Assembly (NCBI GenBank): GCA_023392995.1
Contig: JAEWMZ010000234.1
Coordinates: 1 to 10,383 of the forward strand
DNA from: Bacillota bacterium
GTDB taxonomy: Bacteria; Bacillota; Clostridia; Lachnospirales; Lachnospiraceae
DNA length: 10,383 nt
Direction of reading: 5' to 3'
Part shown: positions 1 through 7,303 of the stretch, piece by piece
Numbering within the stretch: the first letter of the stretch is position 1
Layout of the letters: each line of letters opens with the position of its first letter
The notes under the pieces: generated by a model
Database searches by the model: none
The model's input: only the letters and a program-made list of their open reading frames with translations
What the model was told of the DNA's origin: nothing
Position numbers and translations under genes: made by a program

Positions 1-1
1 A

Positions 2-61
2 GGAAGATGTGATACTACCAAGTATTCCATGTTAGACCAGGATATAAATACCGTAAAATAA
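2..61 (+). other. Possible 3' end of an upstream gene
   Basis: A reading frame enters from the left edge and stays open to a TAA at 59-61, twelve bases before the first copy of the intergenic motif. A second frame is open only to 35. The position just before a motif copy is where the other genes of the window end, but 19 codons are too few to identify a product, and this may be chance. Confidence 0.2.
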
Positions 62-73
62 AAAACAAAATTT

Positions 74-92
74 AACTTCCAACTATATTTAA
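74..92 (+). repeat. Intergenic motif copy 1 (diverged)
   Basis: This copy matches 16 of 19 bases of AACTTCCCATTATATTTAT; the differences are at motif positions 8, 10 and 19. It is preceded by ATTT, so ATTTAAC fits the RYYYAAC core of integron attC sites. Its inner CCAACTATA is shared with the degenerate copy near 8181, which suggests a sub-type of the motif. No gene lies between this copy and the next one at 258. Confidence 0.7.
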
Positions 93-96
93 TCAT

Positions 97-257
97 TACT
101 ATCAATTTACATAAAGAATTATTAAAAAATTTGCCCTATTACAGTATGTGCACGACAATAAATCTGTATTCGTGGAAATACGGTTTACACTGTGATCATG
201 CACCGGGGATTGTAAAGTAGAGAGCATAATCTAGCGCCGGATTATTAATGGATATTA
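97..257 (+). other. Gene-less interval between two motif copies
   Basis: I see no convincing open reading frame or ribosome site in these 161 bases. There is a small potential hairpin around 166-185 (CTGTATT pairing with AATACGG, one G-T pair, six-base loop), with no T-run after it. If the motifs bound mobile units, this would be a unit without a gene, or one whose gene has decayed. Confidence 0.4.
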
Positions 258-276
258 AACTTCCCATTATATTTAT
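258..276 (+). repeat. Intergenic motif copy 2 (perfect)
   Basis: Exact copy of the 19-base consensus, upstream of the methyltransferase gene. Downstream, GAAGTT at about 288-293 is the reverse complement of the motif's first six bases. The two could form a short stem, with the palindromic TTATTAATAA inside the loop. About 72 bases separate the motif from the TTG start of the gene. Confidence 0.9.
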
Positions 277-333
277 TAATAAGCCTGAAGTTATATAAAC
301 AAGCGTGAAAAAGCAACAGACAAATATGAATTT

Positions 334-342
334 GAGGTGATG
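334..342 (+). promoter_or_regulatory. Ribosome binding site that decides the start of the methyltransferase
   Basis: GAGGTGATG is a good match to the anti-Shine-Dalgarno complement and overlaps the in-frame GTG (337) and ATG (340). These are therefore poor starts, because the site lies on top of them. The TTG at 349 follows at suitable spacing. Confidence 0.6.
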
Positions 343-348
343 TTTACT

Positions 349-939
349 TTGAATGTTGTAACTCATTACGATAAACTTATAGATAATAATAACGACCCAT
401 TCCGCGATCCATTACCTTTGCGAAAGTATATGGATAAGTGGGATGGTCAATTATTCATAGATTCAATGTGCATATCGAGAACAAAAAAAGTACTTGAGAT
501 TGGCATAGGAACAGGTAGATTAGCAGCAAAAATAGCACCTTTATGTTTAAAGTTATTAGGAATAGACATATCGTCAAAAACAATAAAAAGAGCGAAAGAA
601 AACCTTTCAGATTACAACAATATAGAGCTTATTTGTGCTAACTTTTCAGATTATGTTTTTGATGAAACATTTGATGTAGTATACTCATCGCTTACAATGA
701 TGCACTTTAAAAACAAACAACAAATTATCTTTAAGGTTAATAAATTGCTGAATAAAAATGGTATTTTCTGTTTATCCATTGACAAAAATTCAAATGATTA
801 TATTGATATGACCGACTATAAATTAAAAATATATCCAGACAACCTTGAAGATATAACGAAATATATCAATCTAACAGATATGTATATCGTCAATCAGTTC
901 GAAACAGACTTTGCATATGTTTTCGTTTGTTTGAAATAG
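349..939 (+). CDS. Class I SAM-dependent methyltransferase
   Basis: This is a cytosolic enzyme predicted to transfer a methyl group from S-adenosylmethionine to an unknown, probably small-molecule, substrate. Numbering from the upstream GTG at 337, motif I is VLEIGIGTG (52-60), the ribose-binding acidic residue lies in GIDIS (75-79), and the motif II region is DETFDVVYSSLTMMHF (109-124). The remaining strands follow, and the protein ends in FAYVFVCLK, a normal end for small Rossmann methyltransferases. It is about 196 residues, so a compact single domain and apparently complete. I chose TTG 349 because the ribosome site covers the GTG and ATG at 337 and 340, and because the N-terminus then begins NVVTHYD. 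It sits alone between motif copies 2 and 3. Fold assignment is firm; the substrate is unknown. Confidence 0.88.
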   Translation: MNVVTHYDKLIDNNNDPFRDPLPLRKYMDKWDGQLFIDSMCISRTKKVLEIGIGTGRLAAKIAPLCLKLLGIDISSKTIKRAKENLSDYNNIELICANFSDYVFDETFDVVYSSLTMMHFKNKQQIIFKVNKLLNKNGIFCLSIDKNSNDYIDMTDYKLKIYPDNLEDITKYINLTDMYIVNQFETDFAYVFVCLK

Positions 940-950
940 AAAACAATACT

Positions 951-1082
951 GATTTTAATTATAAGAACAGTGATGTTTTACAAATATATGATGCAGGAGA
1001 GATGCTTGGATACGATTACGATAATTCGCTATTTGTTTGCAATCGCGAAGTAAAACCAACTTCCCATTATATTTATAAATAG
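951..1082 (+). pseudogene. Orphan protein-coding fragment running through the next motif
   Basis: Directly after the methyltransferase, another frame is open for 43 codons to a TAG at 1080-1082. It looks protein-like: it contains DAGEMLGYDYDNSLFVCNRE. It has no plausible start: the internal ATG at 1002 has AGGAGA only one base away. Its last codons (PTSHYIYK) are written by the motif at 1058. It may be the 3' remnant of a lost gene, or the tail of an older, longer gene. I do not recognise the family, and chance cannot be excluded. Confidence 0.35.
1058..1076 (+). repeat. Intergenic motif copy 3 (perfect), with attC-like partner arm
   Basis: Exact 19-base copy, preceded by AACC as in copies 4 and 10. 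About 80 bases downstream lies GGCGTTAAAT; its GTTAAAT (1138-1144) fits the GTTRRRY core of integron attC sites. The arms can pair: AAC 1058-1060 with GTT 1138-1140, CC with GG 1135-1136, and TTATATT 1067-1073 with AATATAA 1128-1134. Extra unpaired bases lie in one arm. Imperfect arms with extrahelical bases are typical of attC. The pairing was found by eye only. Confidence 0.8.
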
Positions 1083-1194
1083 TTATACAGAAGTGAACTG
1101 GATATCTTAATGTTATGGGGTATATGGAATATAAGGCGTTAAATGATTATGTACCATAATGAAATATCAAATCTTCCATTAGTTGAGGTAATAT

Positions 1195-1728
1195 ATGAGA
1201 ATAATGAACTTGAAATATTCTAATAAGAAAAAGGTTCGTGGAGGCAAACGGAAATCTCGTATCATGGTAAGAGAGATAGAAAAACTTACCGAGAATTTTC
1301 CAGAACTGGATCTGAATCGTGGTTATTGGCATATGCATCTACCTGTATCACAGGTGTTTATCGATTCTAAAAACACACCTTCACATATAAGGACTCTATG
1401 TATCAAAACATTAATTAATAGAGCGATTTTTCTTTCTAATATGAAGCCTAAAGTACGAACAAAAATAAGGGTTGTTGCGTGTATTGAATTACCTCAATTA
1501 TGGGATTCTCAAATAATAATATTTTTTGGTGACGAATATTTTGAGAATTTTTTTAATAGAGATGACGATTACCAGAAATGGTCTTTGATAGATACTAATC
1601 GAAGTTTATTAAAGGTCTATGATTTATGTATACCTAATGATTTTATTGAAAGAGGTTATATAGAAGAGATATTCGATGATGATTTTAAATCAAAAAGTGA
1701 GATTTGGTTTATAGGAGAACTTGAATAG
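1195..1728 (+). CDS. DUF3916 domain protein
   Basis: A 177-residue soluble protein with no signal peptide or membrane segment. The N-terminus is strongly basic (KKKVRGGKRKSR, 11-22). It is followed by a short helix, the conserved-looking YWHMHLP (44-50), LCIKTLINRA (68-77), and then LPQLWDSQIIIFF (99-111) with YFENFFNR (115-122). It ends in EIWFIGELE. From memory this pattern matches DUF3916, a family of unknown function found mainly in bacilli, and the length is normal for it. ATG 1195 is preceded by GAGG (1185-1188) at good spacing; the next ATG at 1204 would be too far away. It is the only gene between motif copies 3 and 4. The function is unknown; the basic N-terminus could contact nucleic acid, but that is inference. 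Confidence 0.75.
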   Translation: MRIMNLKYSNKKKVRGGKRKSRIMVREIEKLTENFPELDLNRGYWHMHLPVSQVFIDSKNTPSHIRTLCIKTLINRAIFLSNMKPKVRTKIRVVACIELPQLWDSQIIIFFGDEYFENFFNRDDDYQKWSLIDTNRSLLKVYDLCIPNDFIERGYIEEIFDDDFKSKSEIWFIGELE

Positions 1729-1743
1729 AACTATAAGGAAACC

Positions 1744-1762
1744 AACTTCTCATTATGTTTAT
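1744..1762 (+). repeat. Intergenic motif copy 4 (17 of 19)
   Basis: The copy differs at motif positions 7 and 14. It is again preceded by AACC and starts 15 bases after the DUF3916 stop codon. The substitution at position 14 makes a local palindrome, ATGTTTA-T-TAAACAT, at 1755-1769. I see no clear GTTRRRY core before the next gene. Confidence 0.85.
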
Positions 1763-1834
1763 TAAACATATTAAGGTCAGTGCTATTAAATAAAGCAAAA
1801 TACGTGATAAAGCTAAGTACGAGGAGGAAATTGA

Positions 1835-2476
1835 ATGCCATCAAGAGCATATTCTACATTAAAAAACAATTTAAAGCAGGTTGATAGGTTGCTGGATGCT
1901 TTCGTTGAAATGCGTACACCAACTAGGGGACGGAAGCACCTAGATCATTTTACCCGTGCAGCATTGGTTTTTCTTTGCTCTTCATGGGAAGTATATATTG
2001 AACAAATTTCCAATGAATCAGGTGAAATAATCGCTAAGAAGCTTAGTACACCTGATGCGTTGCCTGATACAGTTAAAAAAACAATTTCTAAAATTATTAA
2101 AGATTCAAAGCATGAATTATCACCAATAGAATTTTCAAGTGATTGGAAAAAATATTATTGTGATCAAATAAATGAATATACTTCTAGATTGAATACTCCA
2201 AAAAAGGACAAGGTAATGGAGTTATTCAATAAATATCTTGGTATGTCGGGAGATAGAATTATCACAGAAGTTCCAACTCTGGGACAGATTAATAAAATTG
2301 TCTCTGACCGTGGCAGTATAGCACATAATATTTACGCGGACGAGTACCTAAAAAAAGAAACGGTAGATAATTATTATCATATAATTGATAAGTTAGTTAA
2401 AGAAATTGAAATATTGTTATGGAACTATATTCCAGAAATCACAGATGGAAAGAGACCATGGCAGAATACATATTGA
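1835..2476 (+). CDS. HEPN-domain protein (MAE_28990 / RiboL-PSP-HEPN-like)
   Basis: A 213-residue, mostly helical, soluble protein. Helix one carries FTRAALVFLCSSWEVYIEQI (39-58), the pattern I know from the MAE_28990 and RiboL-PSP type HEPN families. Near the C-terminus, DRGSIAH (158-164) supplies the R-x4-H motif (R159, H164) that forms the catalytic centre of HEPN ribonucleases. A final helix packs behind it. Active HEPN proteins usually work as dimers that cleave RNA in toxin-antitoxin, abortive-infection or other defence systems; inactive members bind RNA or nucleotides. The start is well supported by GAGGAGG at 1821-1827. It stands alone between motif copies 4 and 5, and no antitoxin gene lies beside it. 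The HEPN fold is likely; the exact subfamily and RNase activity are inferred. Confidence 0.7.
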   Translation: MPSRAYSTLKNNLKQVDRLLDAFVEMRTPTRGRKHLDHFTRAALVFLCSSWEVYIEQISNESGEIIAKKLSTPDALPDTVKKTISKIIKDSKHELSPIEFSSDWKKYYCDQINEYTSRLNTPKKDKVMELFNKYLGMSGDRIITEVPTLGQINKIVSDRGSIAHNIYADEYLKKETVDNYYHIIDKLVKEIEILLWNYIPEITDGKRPWQNTY

Positions 2477-2477
2477 T

Positions 2478-2496
2478 TACTTCCCATAATATTTAT
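2478..2496 (+). repeat. Intergenic motif copy 5 (17 of 19)
   Basis: It differs at positions 1 and 11 and begins directly after the TGA of the HEPN gene (2474-2476), so the motif is tightly abutted to the gene end. Together with the inverted copy at 7304 it brackets the large GC-richer gene and the recombinase remnant. Confidence 0.8.
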
Positions 2497-2790
2497 GCTG
2501 GACAAGTTTGAAATAGCAATAATTCGCAACTGAAGTAGGTATTTACTTTTTATCTGACAAGTTACGATAAAACAAAAAACTATATAAAAATCTTGAGTAA
2601 AGGCTATTTATTAATTTAATCATGAATCAGGAGTCAGTATCGGGTACAATGAACGAAGGGTGAACAAATAGCAATCAGATTGTTAATGGTATGTTCATTT
2701 AACCAAGTGCCGCCAGCTCATTCCGGGTATGTAGTAATTTAAATTGAATTGAAAAATTCACTGGGATATTATACTAATAGAAAACACAAT
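2497..2790 (+). other. Long non-coding leader upstream of the large gene
   Basis: No reading frame with a convincing ribosome site is visible. Two short stretches echo other repeats of the window. GGTATGTAGTAA (about 2726-2738) is identical to the sequence just downstream of motif copy 10, and AACCAAGT (about 2701-2708) also occurs downstream of copy 9. This suggests a second, degraded repeat unit here whose conserved left part has been lost. The middle part is slightly richer in GC (GCCGCCAGCTC) than the surroundings. Confidence 0.4.
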
Positions 2791-2822
2791 TTGGCTTTTC
2801 GACTTAACGTAATCTGTATAAT
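2791..2822 (+). promoter_or_regulatory. Putative promoter of the large gene
   Basis: TATAAT at 2817-2822 is a perfect -10 box. The best -35 candidate is TTGGCT at 2791-2796, but the 20-base spacer is longer than the usual 17, so the -35 is weak or different. Transcription would begin near 2829, leaving a leader of about 40 bases with AGGGAGG (2851-2857) before the GTG start. It suggests the large gene is transcribed on its own. Confidence 0.45.
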
Positions 2823-2867
2823 GTATTTATATTTTGAGTCTTTAAAAGAAAGGGAGGCTAGTTTAAA

Positions 2868-5800
2868 GTGGAACATACACACATTATAAAATCTGGAGAC
2901 TTATCACGATATGCAGACACGCGTGATAGTCAAGGAGTGATTCCTGAACTTGTTTATCTCCTTATCCGTCAATCGGTATCTGAGATGATTGAGTGTCGTA
3001 TTCCTTATGGCGATGCTGTAAACCAACCAGGTCTTGATGGCCTTGTGAATTGTAAAAATGGATTTCACCAGTTTGTTCCTGATGGAATATCATGTTGGGA
3101 AATAGGAACAGGAGGTAACCCACAGGACAAGGCAACCGATGACTTTCAAAAGCGAACCAAGAAACTCAGTGATTCTGAACGTGCTGATTCTTCTTTTGTT
3201 TTTGTTACTCCCCGTTCAGCAGGGGCTAATGGATGGGAAGAACCTGAACAGACTGCGTGGATTAAAAGGCGTCGGAATCAAGGATGGAAGCAAATCCGAA
3301 TAATTGATGGTGTTAAACTAGCTGATTGGTTGAGAGAGTTTCCTGCGCTTGGTCGATGGATGGCGTCAAAGATCGGAATCACTCCAAGCCTTGGAGGTAT
3401 AATAACGCCTCTTGAGCATTGGAACCTAATCCAATCTCAAGGAGAAAGAAGTGATCCACCGCTACCCCCTAAACTTTTTATTATTTCAAGGGACGGTGCT
3501 TGTGCCGCTCTTGAGGCTGTTTTCTCAGGGATATCGAAAAGGCTCTTTCTTTTTGCTGAGAGTGAACACGATGTCGACGACTTCGTTGCTGCCTACCTAG
3601 CGACGATTGAAGATGCTAAGGCACAAGAATACGCAAATCGATGTCTCTTTATAACAGACGAAAATGCATGGCGAACAGTATCTGAGCTGCGACAATCACA
3701 CATATTAGTTGCTAGTCCAAGATTAGGTCTGGATTCAGAATGGCAAGATTTGCAAGCCGTAGCTACTTGTCGGGGACATGGAGTGATCATACCACTGTGT
3801 GGAGCTTTGTCAGATGACAACCCTGAGATCATTAAGCTCCGAAGCCCCTCACAATCTCAGATTGAGGTAGTACTCAAGGAGGCAAACTTCTCCGATATTC
3901 GCACCAGGGAACTTGGCGGGATTGGAGGGGGAAGATTGTCGGCGTTAAGGCGGCATTTTCTGGGATTGGGATCTATTCCTCCATATGTTACGTGGGATAC
4001 TTCTCGTGAATTGGCAAGAGCTTGCCTTGTTGGTCAATGGAATGCCAAGAACCCGGCGGATATAGAGGCATTGGAGGTGCTGCTGGGAAAAGGTTATGGG
4101 GAGTGGATCGAGAGCCTAAGAGTTGATACGCTTCGCTCGGACTCTCCCCTTATTCAGACTGATGAAAAGTGGAGATTCGTCGCTCGTAGCGAAGCGTGGA
4201 GCGCACTTGGAAATAGGATCACGGATGAGGATCTCGATCGACTCAAAGATACAGCAGTTTTAGTTCTCGGGGAAAGAGACCCAAAGTTTGACTTGCCGAA
4301 AGAGGAACGATTTGCAGCAAGTATTCACGGAAAACAGTTAGAGTATTCACAACATCTTAGAAAAGGTATAGTTGAAACTCTTGCATTAGTTGGCAGCCGT
4401 CCACAAGCACTTAGTAGTTGTTCACTCGGCAAGGCTGAAATAACCGCGATTCTTGTCGTCCGCACCCTACTTAACCAAGCTGACTGGGAACGATGGGCTA
4501 GTTTGAATTCCTATCTTCCATTACTAGCTGAGGCTGCACCAGATGAATTCCTTGATGCAGTTGAATCAGTTTTAACTGATCTTCCAAATTCTCCTTTCCA
4601 CAAAATATTCGCTCAGGAGGAAAGTGGAGGATTTGGAGGCTGGAATTATATGAGCGGACTACTTTGGGCGCTTGAGGGACTGGCCTGGCATCCAGATAAC
4701 CTTTCAAGGGTAACCGTCATCTTGGCAGACATCGCTGCTATTGATCCAGGTGGGAATTGGGCAAATCGTCCCGCCAACTCTCTTGTAGATATTTTCCTGC
4801 CGTGGCATATACAGACTACCGCGCCATTTGACAAAAGGAAGGCAGCAGTCGAAACTGTTCTGAAAGAACAGCCCAAAGTTGGATGGACTCTATTACTTGC
4901 ATTGCTTCCCAATAGCCATGGTGTCACAAGTGGTTGCCATCGCCCAGTCTGGCGTGACTTTATCCCTCGGGACTGGAAAGAGGATGTGCTCAAAAGCGAA
5001 TATTGGGAGCAGATCACTGCTCTAACTGGGCTCGCAGTTGAGTTGGCAAAAGAGGACTCCGAAAAGCTCGTAGAACTTGTCAATCGCCTTTCAGATTTAC
5101 CAAAGTCTGCATATGACTCTATTCTTAACCACCTCTCGTCAGATGGTATAGTTAGCTTGCCTGAGTCTGAGCGCTTGCCAGTTTGGGTGAAACTCAATGA
5201 ATTTGCGCGACATCATAGGAAGTTTTTTGATGCAGAATGGGCGCTGCCAGAAGAAGTGATTGCCAAAATCGAAGAGATTGCGAATCTCTTGGCACCGTCT
5301 TCCCCCGAATTAAAGTATCAGCATCTTTTTAGTGACAGGGATTTCGATCTGTTCGACGAGAAAGGTAATTATGAAGAACAGCGGAAACGTCTTGATGAAG
5401 CACGTCAAGAAGCCGTTTCTGAAATATTAGGCAGCGGTAACTTTGCCAAATGTCTAGATTTTGCTTATAAGGTATCGTCACCATACGAAGTCGGGAACGC
5501 TTTGGGCGTGATAGCGTCTTCTGTCGTTGAAGATGCAATATTGCCAGCGCTTCTGGATTCTGGTGATAACACCGAGGCGCGAGTCGTTGCCGGATTCGTT
5601 TGGGGGAGATTCTGGAATCTCAAGATTAGTTGGGTTGATACTGTTCTGAAAAGAGATTGGAATCCAGAACATCGCGCTAGGTTCCTAACACTCCTCCCTT
5701 TTAATGAGGAAATATGGGAGAGGGTTTCATCCCACTTGGGAGAGACTCATGAGGCGTTGTATTGGCGAAATGTACGAGTTAACCCTTATGGCAGTGATCG

Positions 5801-6683
5801 AGATTTAACTGTCGCAATTGAAAAGTTACTCAAATACGGGCGTGAAGGGGCGGCCGTCATCTGTGTTGCCTGTACAGCCAATGACACATCTCGCTTCGAT
5901 GAGATTCTAGCTATGCGTTCTCTTATTGCAGTGCTTGGTAGCGAGGACGGCATTAAAGAACTTGATAATTATCATACAGTTGAATTAATAAAACGCCTCC
6001 AGAATTCAAAAACCACCGATCAGGACGCCTTATTTCAGATTGAGTGGAACTTTCTCCCGTGGCTTGATCAATTCTCGTCTGGATCACCTATTACACTCGA
6101 AAAGCGGCTTGCTTCTGATCCTGCCTTTTTTGCGGAATTAGTGAGACTCGTTTTTCGCTCCAAGAAAGATAATGAAGATTGCGTTGAAGAAATCGGTAAG
6201 CAAAATCAATACCTTGTTCGGAATGCTTACAAACTTCTGACAGAATGGAAACGCTGTCCGGGCATTCAAGAAGATGGAACGCTTGATGTGAAGGAATTCA
6301 ACGAGTGGATCAACGAAGCTCGTCGAATTACTGAAGAGACAGGGCACGCGGAAGTTGCTCAGATTCAGATTGGACATGTGTTAACATTTGCCCCTCCTGA
6401 TCCTAGTGGCCTTTGGATTCACGAAGCCGTCGCCACTGTATTAAACTACCGGGATACTCGCCAAATGCGTTCTGGTTTTACGACCGAACTATTTAATCAA
6501 CGTGGCGTTCACGATTTTACTCATGGTCAAGAGGAGAGGGAACTGGCTAAACAAAATAGGGAAAAAGCAGAGGCACTTGATACAAGAGGATTCTCTCGCT
6601 TTGCTACAGCAATGCGTAAGTTTGCTGAACAGTATAACAGAGAAGCCGAAAGGGAGGAGAAGAGAGACCTTTTCGAGGAATAG
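2868..6683 (+). CDS. Large putative defence protein: PD-(D/E)XK-like N-terminus, degenerate NTPase-like middle, helical repeats
   Basis: A 1271-residue cytosolic protein of a widespread, uncharacterised family that I recognise by pattern. Residues 1-170 look like a restriction-endonuclease fold: PGLDG (54-58, D57), SCWEIG (75-80, E78), K88 and K95 in DKATDDFQKRT, then FVFVTPR (110-116) and LADWL (151-155). Residues 200-365 resemble the core of a STAND-type NTPase, with FITDENAW (261-268) and a winged-helix-like RLSALRRHFLG (356-366), but I find no Walker A motif. The rest is helical and repeat-like. The conserved end begins near VAQIQIGHVL (1163), continues through FNQRGVHDF, and ends in a charged coiled-coil-like helix. 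GTG start, with AGGGAGG ten bases upstream. Sampled stretches are near 45-53% GC against about 30% in neighbouring genes, which suggests a separate origin. A role in defence against phage or plasmids is inferred from architecture and company. Confidence 0.65.
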   Translation: MEHTHIIKSGDLSRYADTRDSQGVIPELVYLLIRQSVSEMIECRIPYGDAVNQPGLDGLVNCKNGFHQFVPDGISCWEIGTGGNPQDKATDDFQKRTKKLSDSERADSSFVFVTPRSAGANGWEEPEQTAWIKRRRNQGWKQIRIIDGVKLADWLREFPALGRWMASKIGITPSLGGIITPLEHWNLIQSQGERSDPPLPPKLFIISRDGACAALEAVFSGISKRLFLFAESEHDVDDFVAAYLATIEDAKAQEYANRCLFITDENAWRTVSELRQSHILVASPRLGLDSEWQDLQAVATCRGHGVIIPLCGALSDDNPEIIKLRSPSQSQIEVVLKEANFSDIRTRELGGIGGGRLSALRRHFLGLGSIPPYVTWDTSRELARACLVGQWNAKNPADIEALEVLLGKGYGEWIESLRVDTLRSDSPLIQTDEKWRFVARSEAWSALGNRITDEDLDRLKDTAVLVLGERDPKFDLPKEERFAASIHGKQLEYSQHLRKGIVETLALVGSRPQALSSCSLGKAEITAILVVRTLLNQADWERWASLNSYLPLLAEAAPDEFLDAVESVLTDLPNSPFHKIFAQEESGGFGGWNYMSGLLWALEGLAWHPDNLSRVTVILADIAAIDPGGNWANRPANSLVDIFLPWHIQTTAPFDKRKAAVETVLKEQPKVGWTLLLALLPNSHGVTSGCHRPVWRDFIPRDWKEDVLKSEYWEQITALTGLAVELAKEDSEKLVELVNRLSDLPKSAYDSILNHLSSDGIVSLPESERLPVWVKLNEFARHHRKFFDAEWALPEEVIAKIEEIANLLAPSSPELKYQHLFSDRDFDLFDEKGNYEEQRKRLDEARQEAVSEILGSGNFAKCLDFAYKVSSPYEVGNALGVIASSVVEDAILPALLDSGDNTEARVVAGFVWGRFWNLKISWVDTVLKRDWNPEHRARFLTLLPFNEEIWERVSSHLGETHEALYWRNVRVNPYGSDRDLTVAIEKLLKYGREGAAVICVACTANDTSRFDEILAMRSLIAVLGSEDGIKELDNYHTVELIKRLQNSKTTDQDALFQIEWNFLPWLDQFSSGSPITLEKRLASDPAFFAELVRLVFRSKKDNEDCVEEIGKQNQYLVRNAYKLLTEWKRCPGIQEDGTLDVKEFNEWINEARRITEETGHAEVAQIQIGHVLTFAPPDPSGLWIHEAVATVLNYRDTRQMRSGFTTELFNQRGVHDFTHGQEERELAKQNREKAEALDTRGFSRFATAMRKFAEQYNREAEREEKRDLFEE

Positions 6684-6750
6684 TTGGATTTATGACTAGA
6701 AGAAGCGCTAAGAACATATAACTTGTTAGTAAAACATTATGTATGAGAAG

Positions 6751-6776
6751 CCATGATGTTCAGCTGAATATCATGG
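6751..6776 (+). other. 26-base near-perfect palindrome between convergent genes
   Basis: The 26 bases are self-complementary except for one G-T pair (positions 8 and 19), centred on CAGCTG. It lies 67 bases after the large gene and covers the last codons of the recombinase remnant on the other strand. It could fold as a strong hairpin and act as a two-way terminator, but no T-run follows on either side. A recombinase or dimeric-protein binding site is an alternative. Confidence 0.6.
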
Positions 6777-7102
6777 CAAATGTATTAGAGTTAACAGTCG
6801 CCTGTAATTGACCTTCATTAACGTGCGTGTAAATTTCAGTAGTAGCAATGCTTTCATATCCGGGAAGCTGTTGTAATGAACGTATATCTACACGACCATA
6901 TTTGCATTAACGTGGCTGCGGTATGTCGATGTTTATGAGTGGACAATCCTTCTTTGGTAATCCCAGCAGTGATAATATACTTTTTGACCATATTTTGTAT
7001 GACGCCTGTCGATATGCATCCTCTGTTTCGTGATATCAATAGAACTTCGTACTTACTACGGTTAACGGTGAAGAAAGTCGCAAAGCATTTGCCCAATCCC
7101 AT
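6760..7102 (-). pseudogene. Tyrosine recombinase (phage-integrase family), frameshifted C-terminal remnant
   Basis: Read on the minus strand, 7102 down to about 6880 gives LLISRNRG, AGITKEGLSTHKHRHTAATLMQI, the box II region of tyrosine recombinases with its HxxR. The frame then breaks. The neighbouring frame continues the same domain as YGRVDIRSLQQLPGYESIATTEIYTHVNEGQL and stops at 6760-6762, so a frameshift lies near 6890. The nucleophile is present (EIYTHV), but the usual LGH is LPGY, so the second His/Trp position is lost. The N-terminal half and the first catalytic Arg are missing upstream. Such enzymes integrate or excise mobile DNA. It is the only visible trace of recombination machinery in the window, and it is antisense to all intact genes. 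I cannot tell whether it once served the motif array or a separate element. Confidence 0.8.
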
Positions 7103-7226
7103 AGCACCTTTATTAATGAATTAAGTAAACTATCAGAGACACTATGATATTATATTTATAACGGCAATCTCAGGGCACTATTCACATGGTTTTATCATTA
7201 TACATAAACAATATCAATACAAAGGA
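7103..7226. other. Short region between the recombinase remnant and a broken ORF
   Basis: No gene is visible. ATTATATTTATA at 7149-7160 equals the right-hand two thirds of the intergenic motif, but the AACTTCCC part is absent. It may be a half copy or simply AT-rich chance. Part of this stretch may encode further decayed recombinase sequence on the minus strand. Confidence 0.25.
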
Positions 7227-7298
7227 ATGAAAATGGAATCACTTGAAAAATTCATAACACCTAAGTTTGCAGTTTTATTGAATAACACAATTATGTAA
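7227..7298 (+). pseudogene. Very short ORF, possibly the start of a truncated gene
   Basis: AAAGGA (7221-7226) is followed at normal spacing by ATG 7233 (also in frame with ATG 7227). It gives MESLEKFITPKFAVLLNNTIM and a stop at 7296-7298, six bases before the inverted motif copy. The sequence reads like an ordinary protein N-terminus cut off where the motif begins. A genuine 21-residue peptide or chance is equally possible. Confidence 0.3.
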
Positions 7299-7303
7299 GC
7301 GGA

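Noticed and set aside
4646..5197. 183-codon open frame on the minus strand inside the large gene
   Set aside because: It is fully covered by the large protein-coding gene, has a low-complexity Ser/Arg-rich product with no recognisable motif, and no ribosome site; it is a shadow frame.
6939..7124. 61-codon open frame on the plus strand
   Set aside because: It is the antisense of the recombinase remnant, whose minus-strand translation shows clear family motifs; the plus-strand product does not.
7141..7160. Full motif copy near 7141
   Set aside because: Only the AT-rich right part (12 bases) matches; the diagnostic AACTTCCC is absent, so I list it only as a possible half copy.
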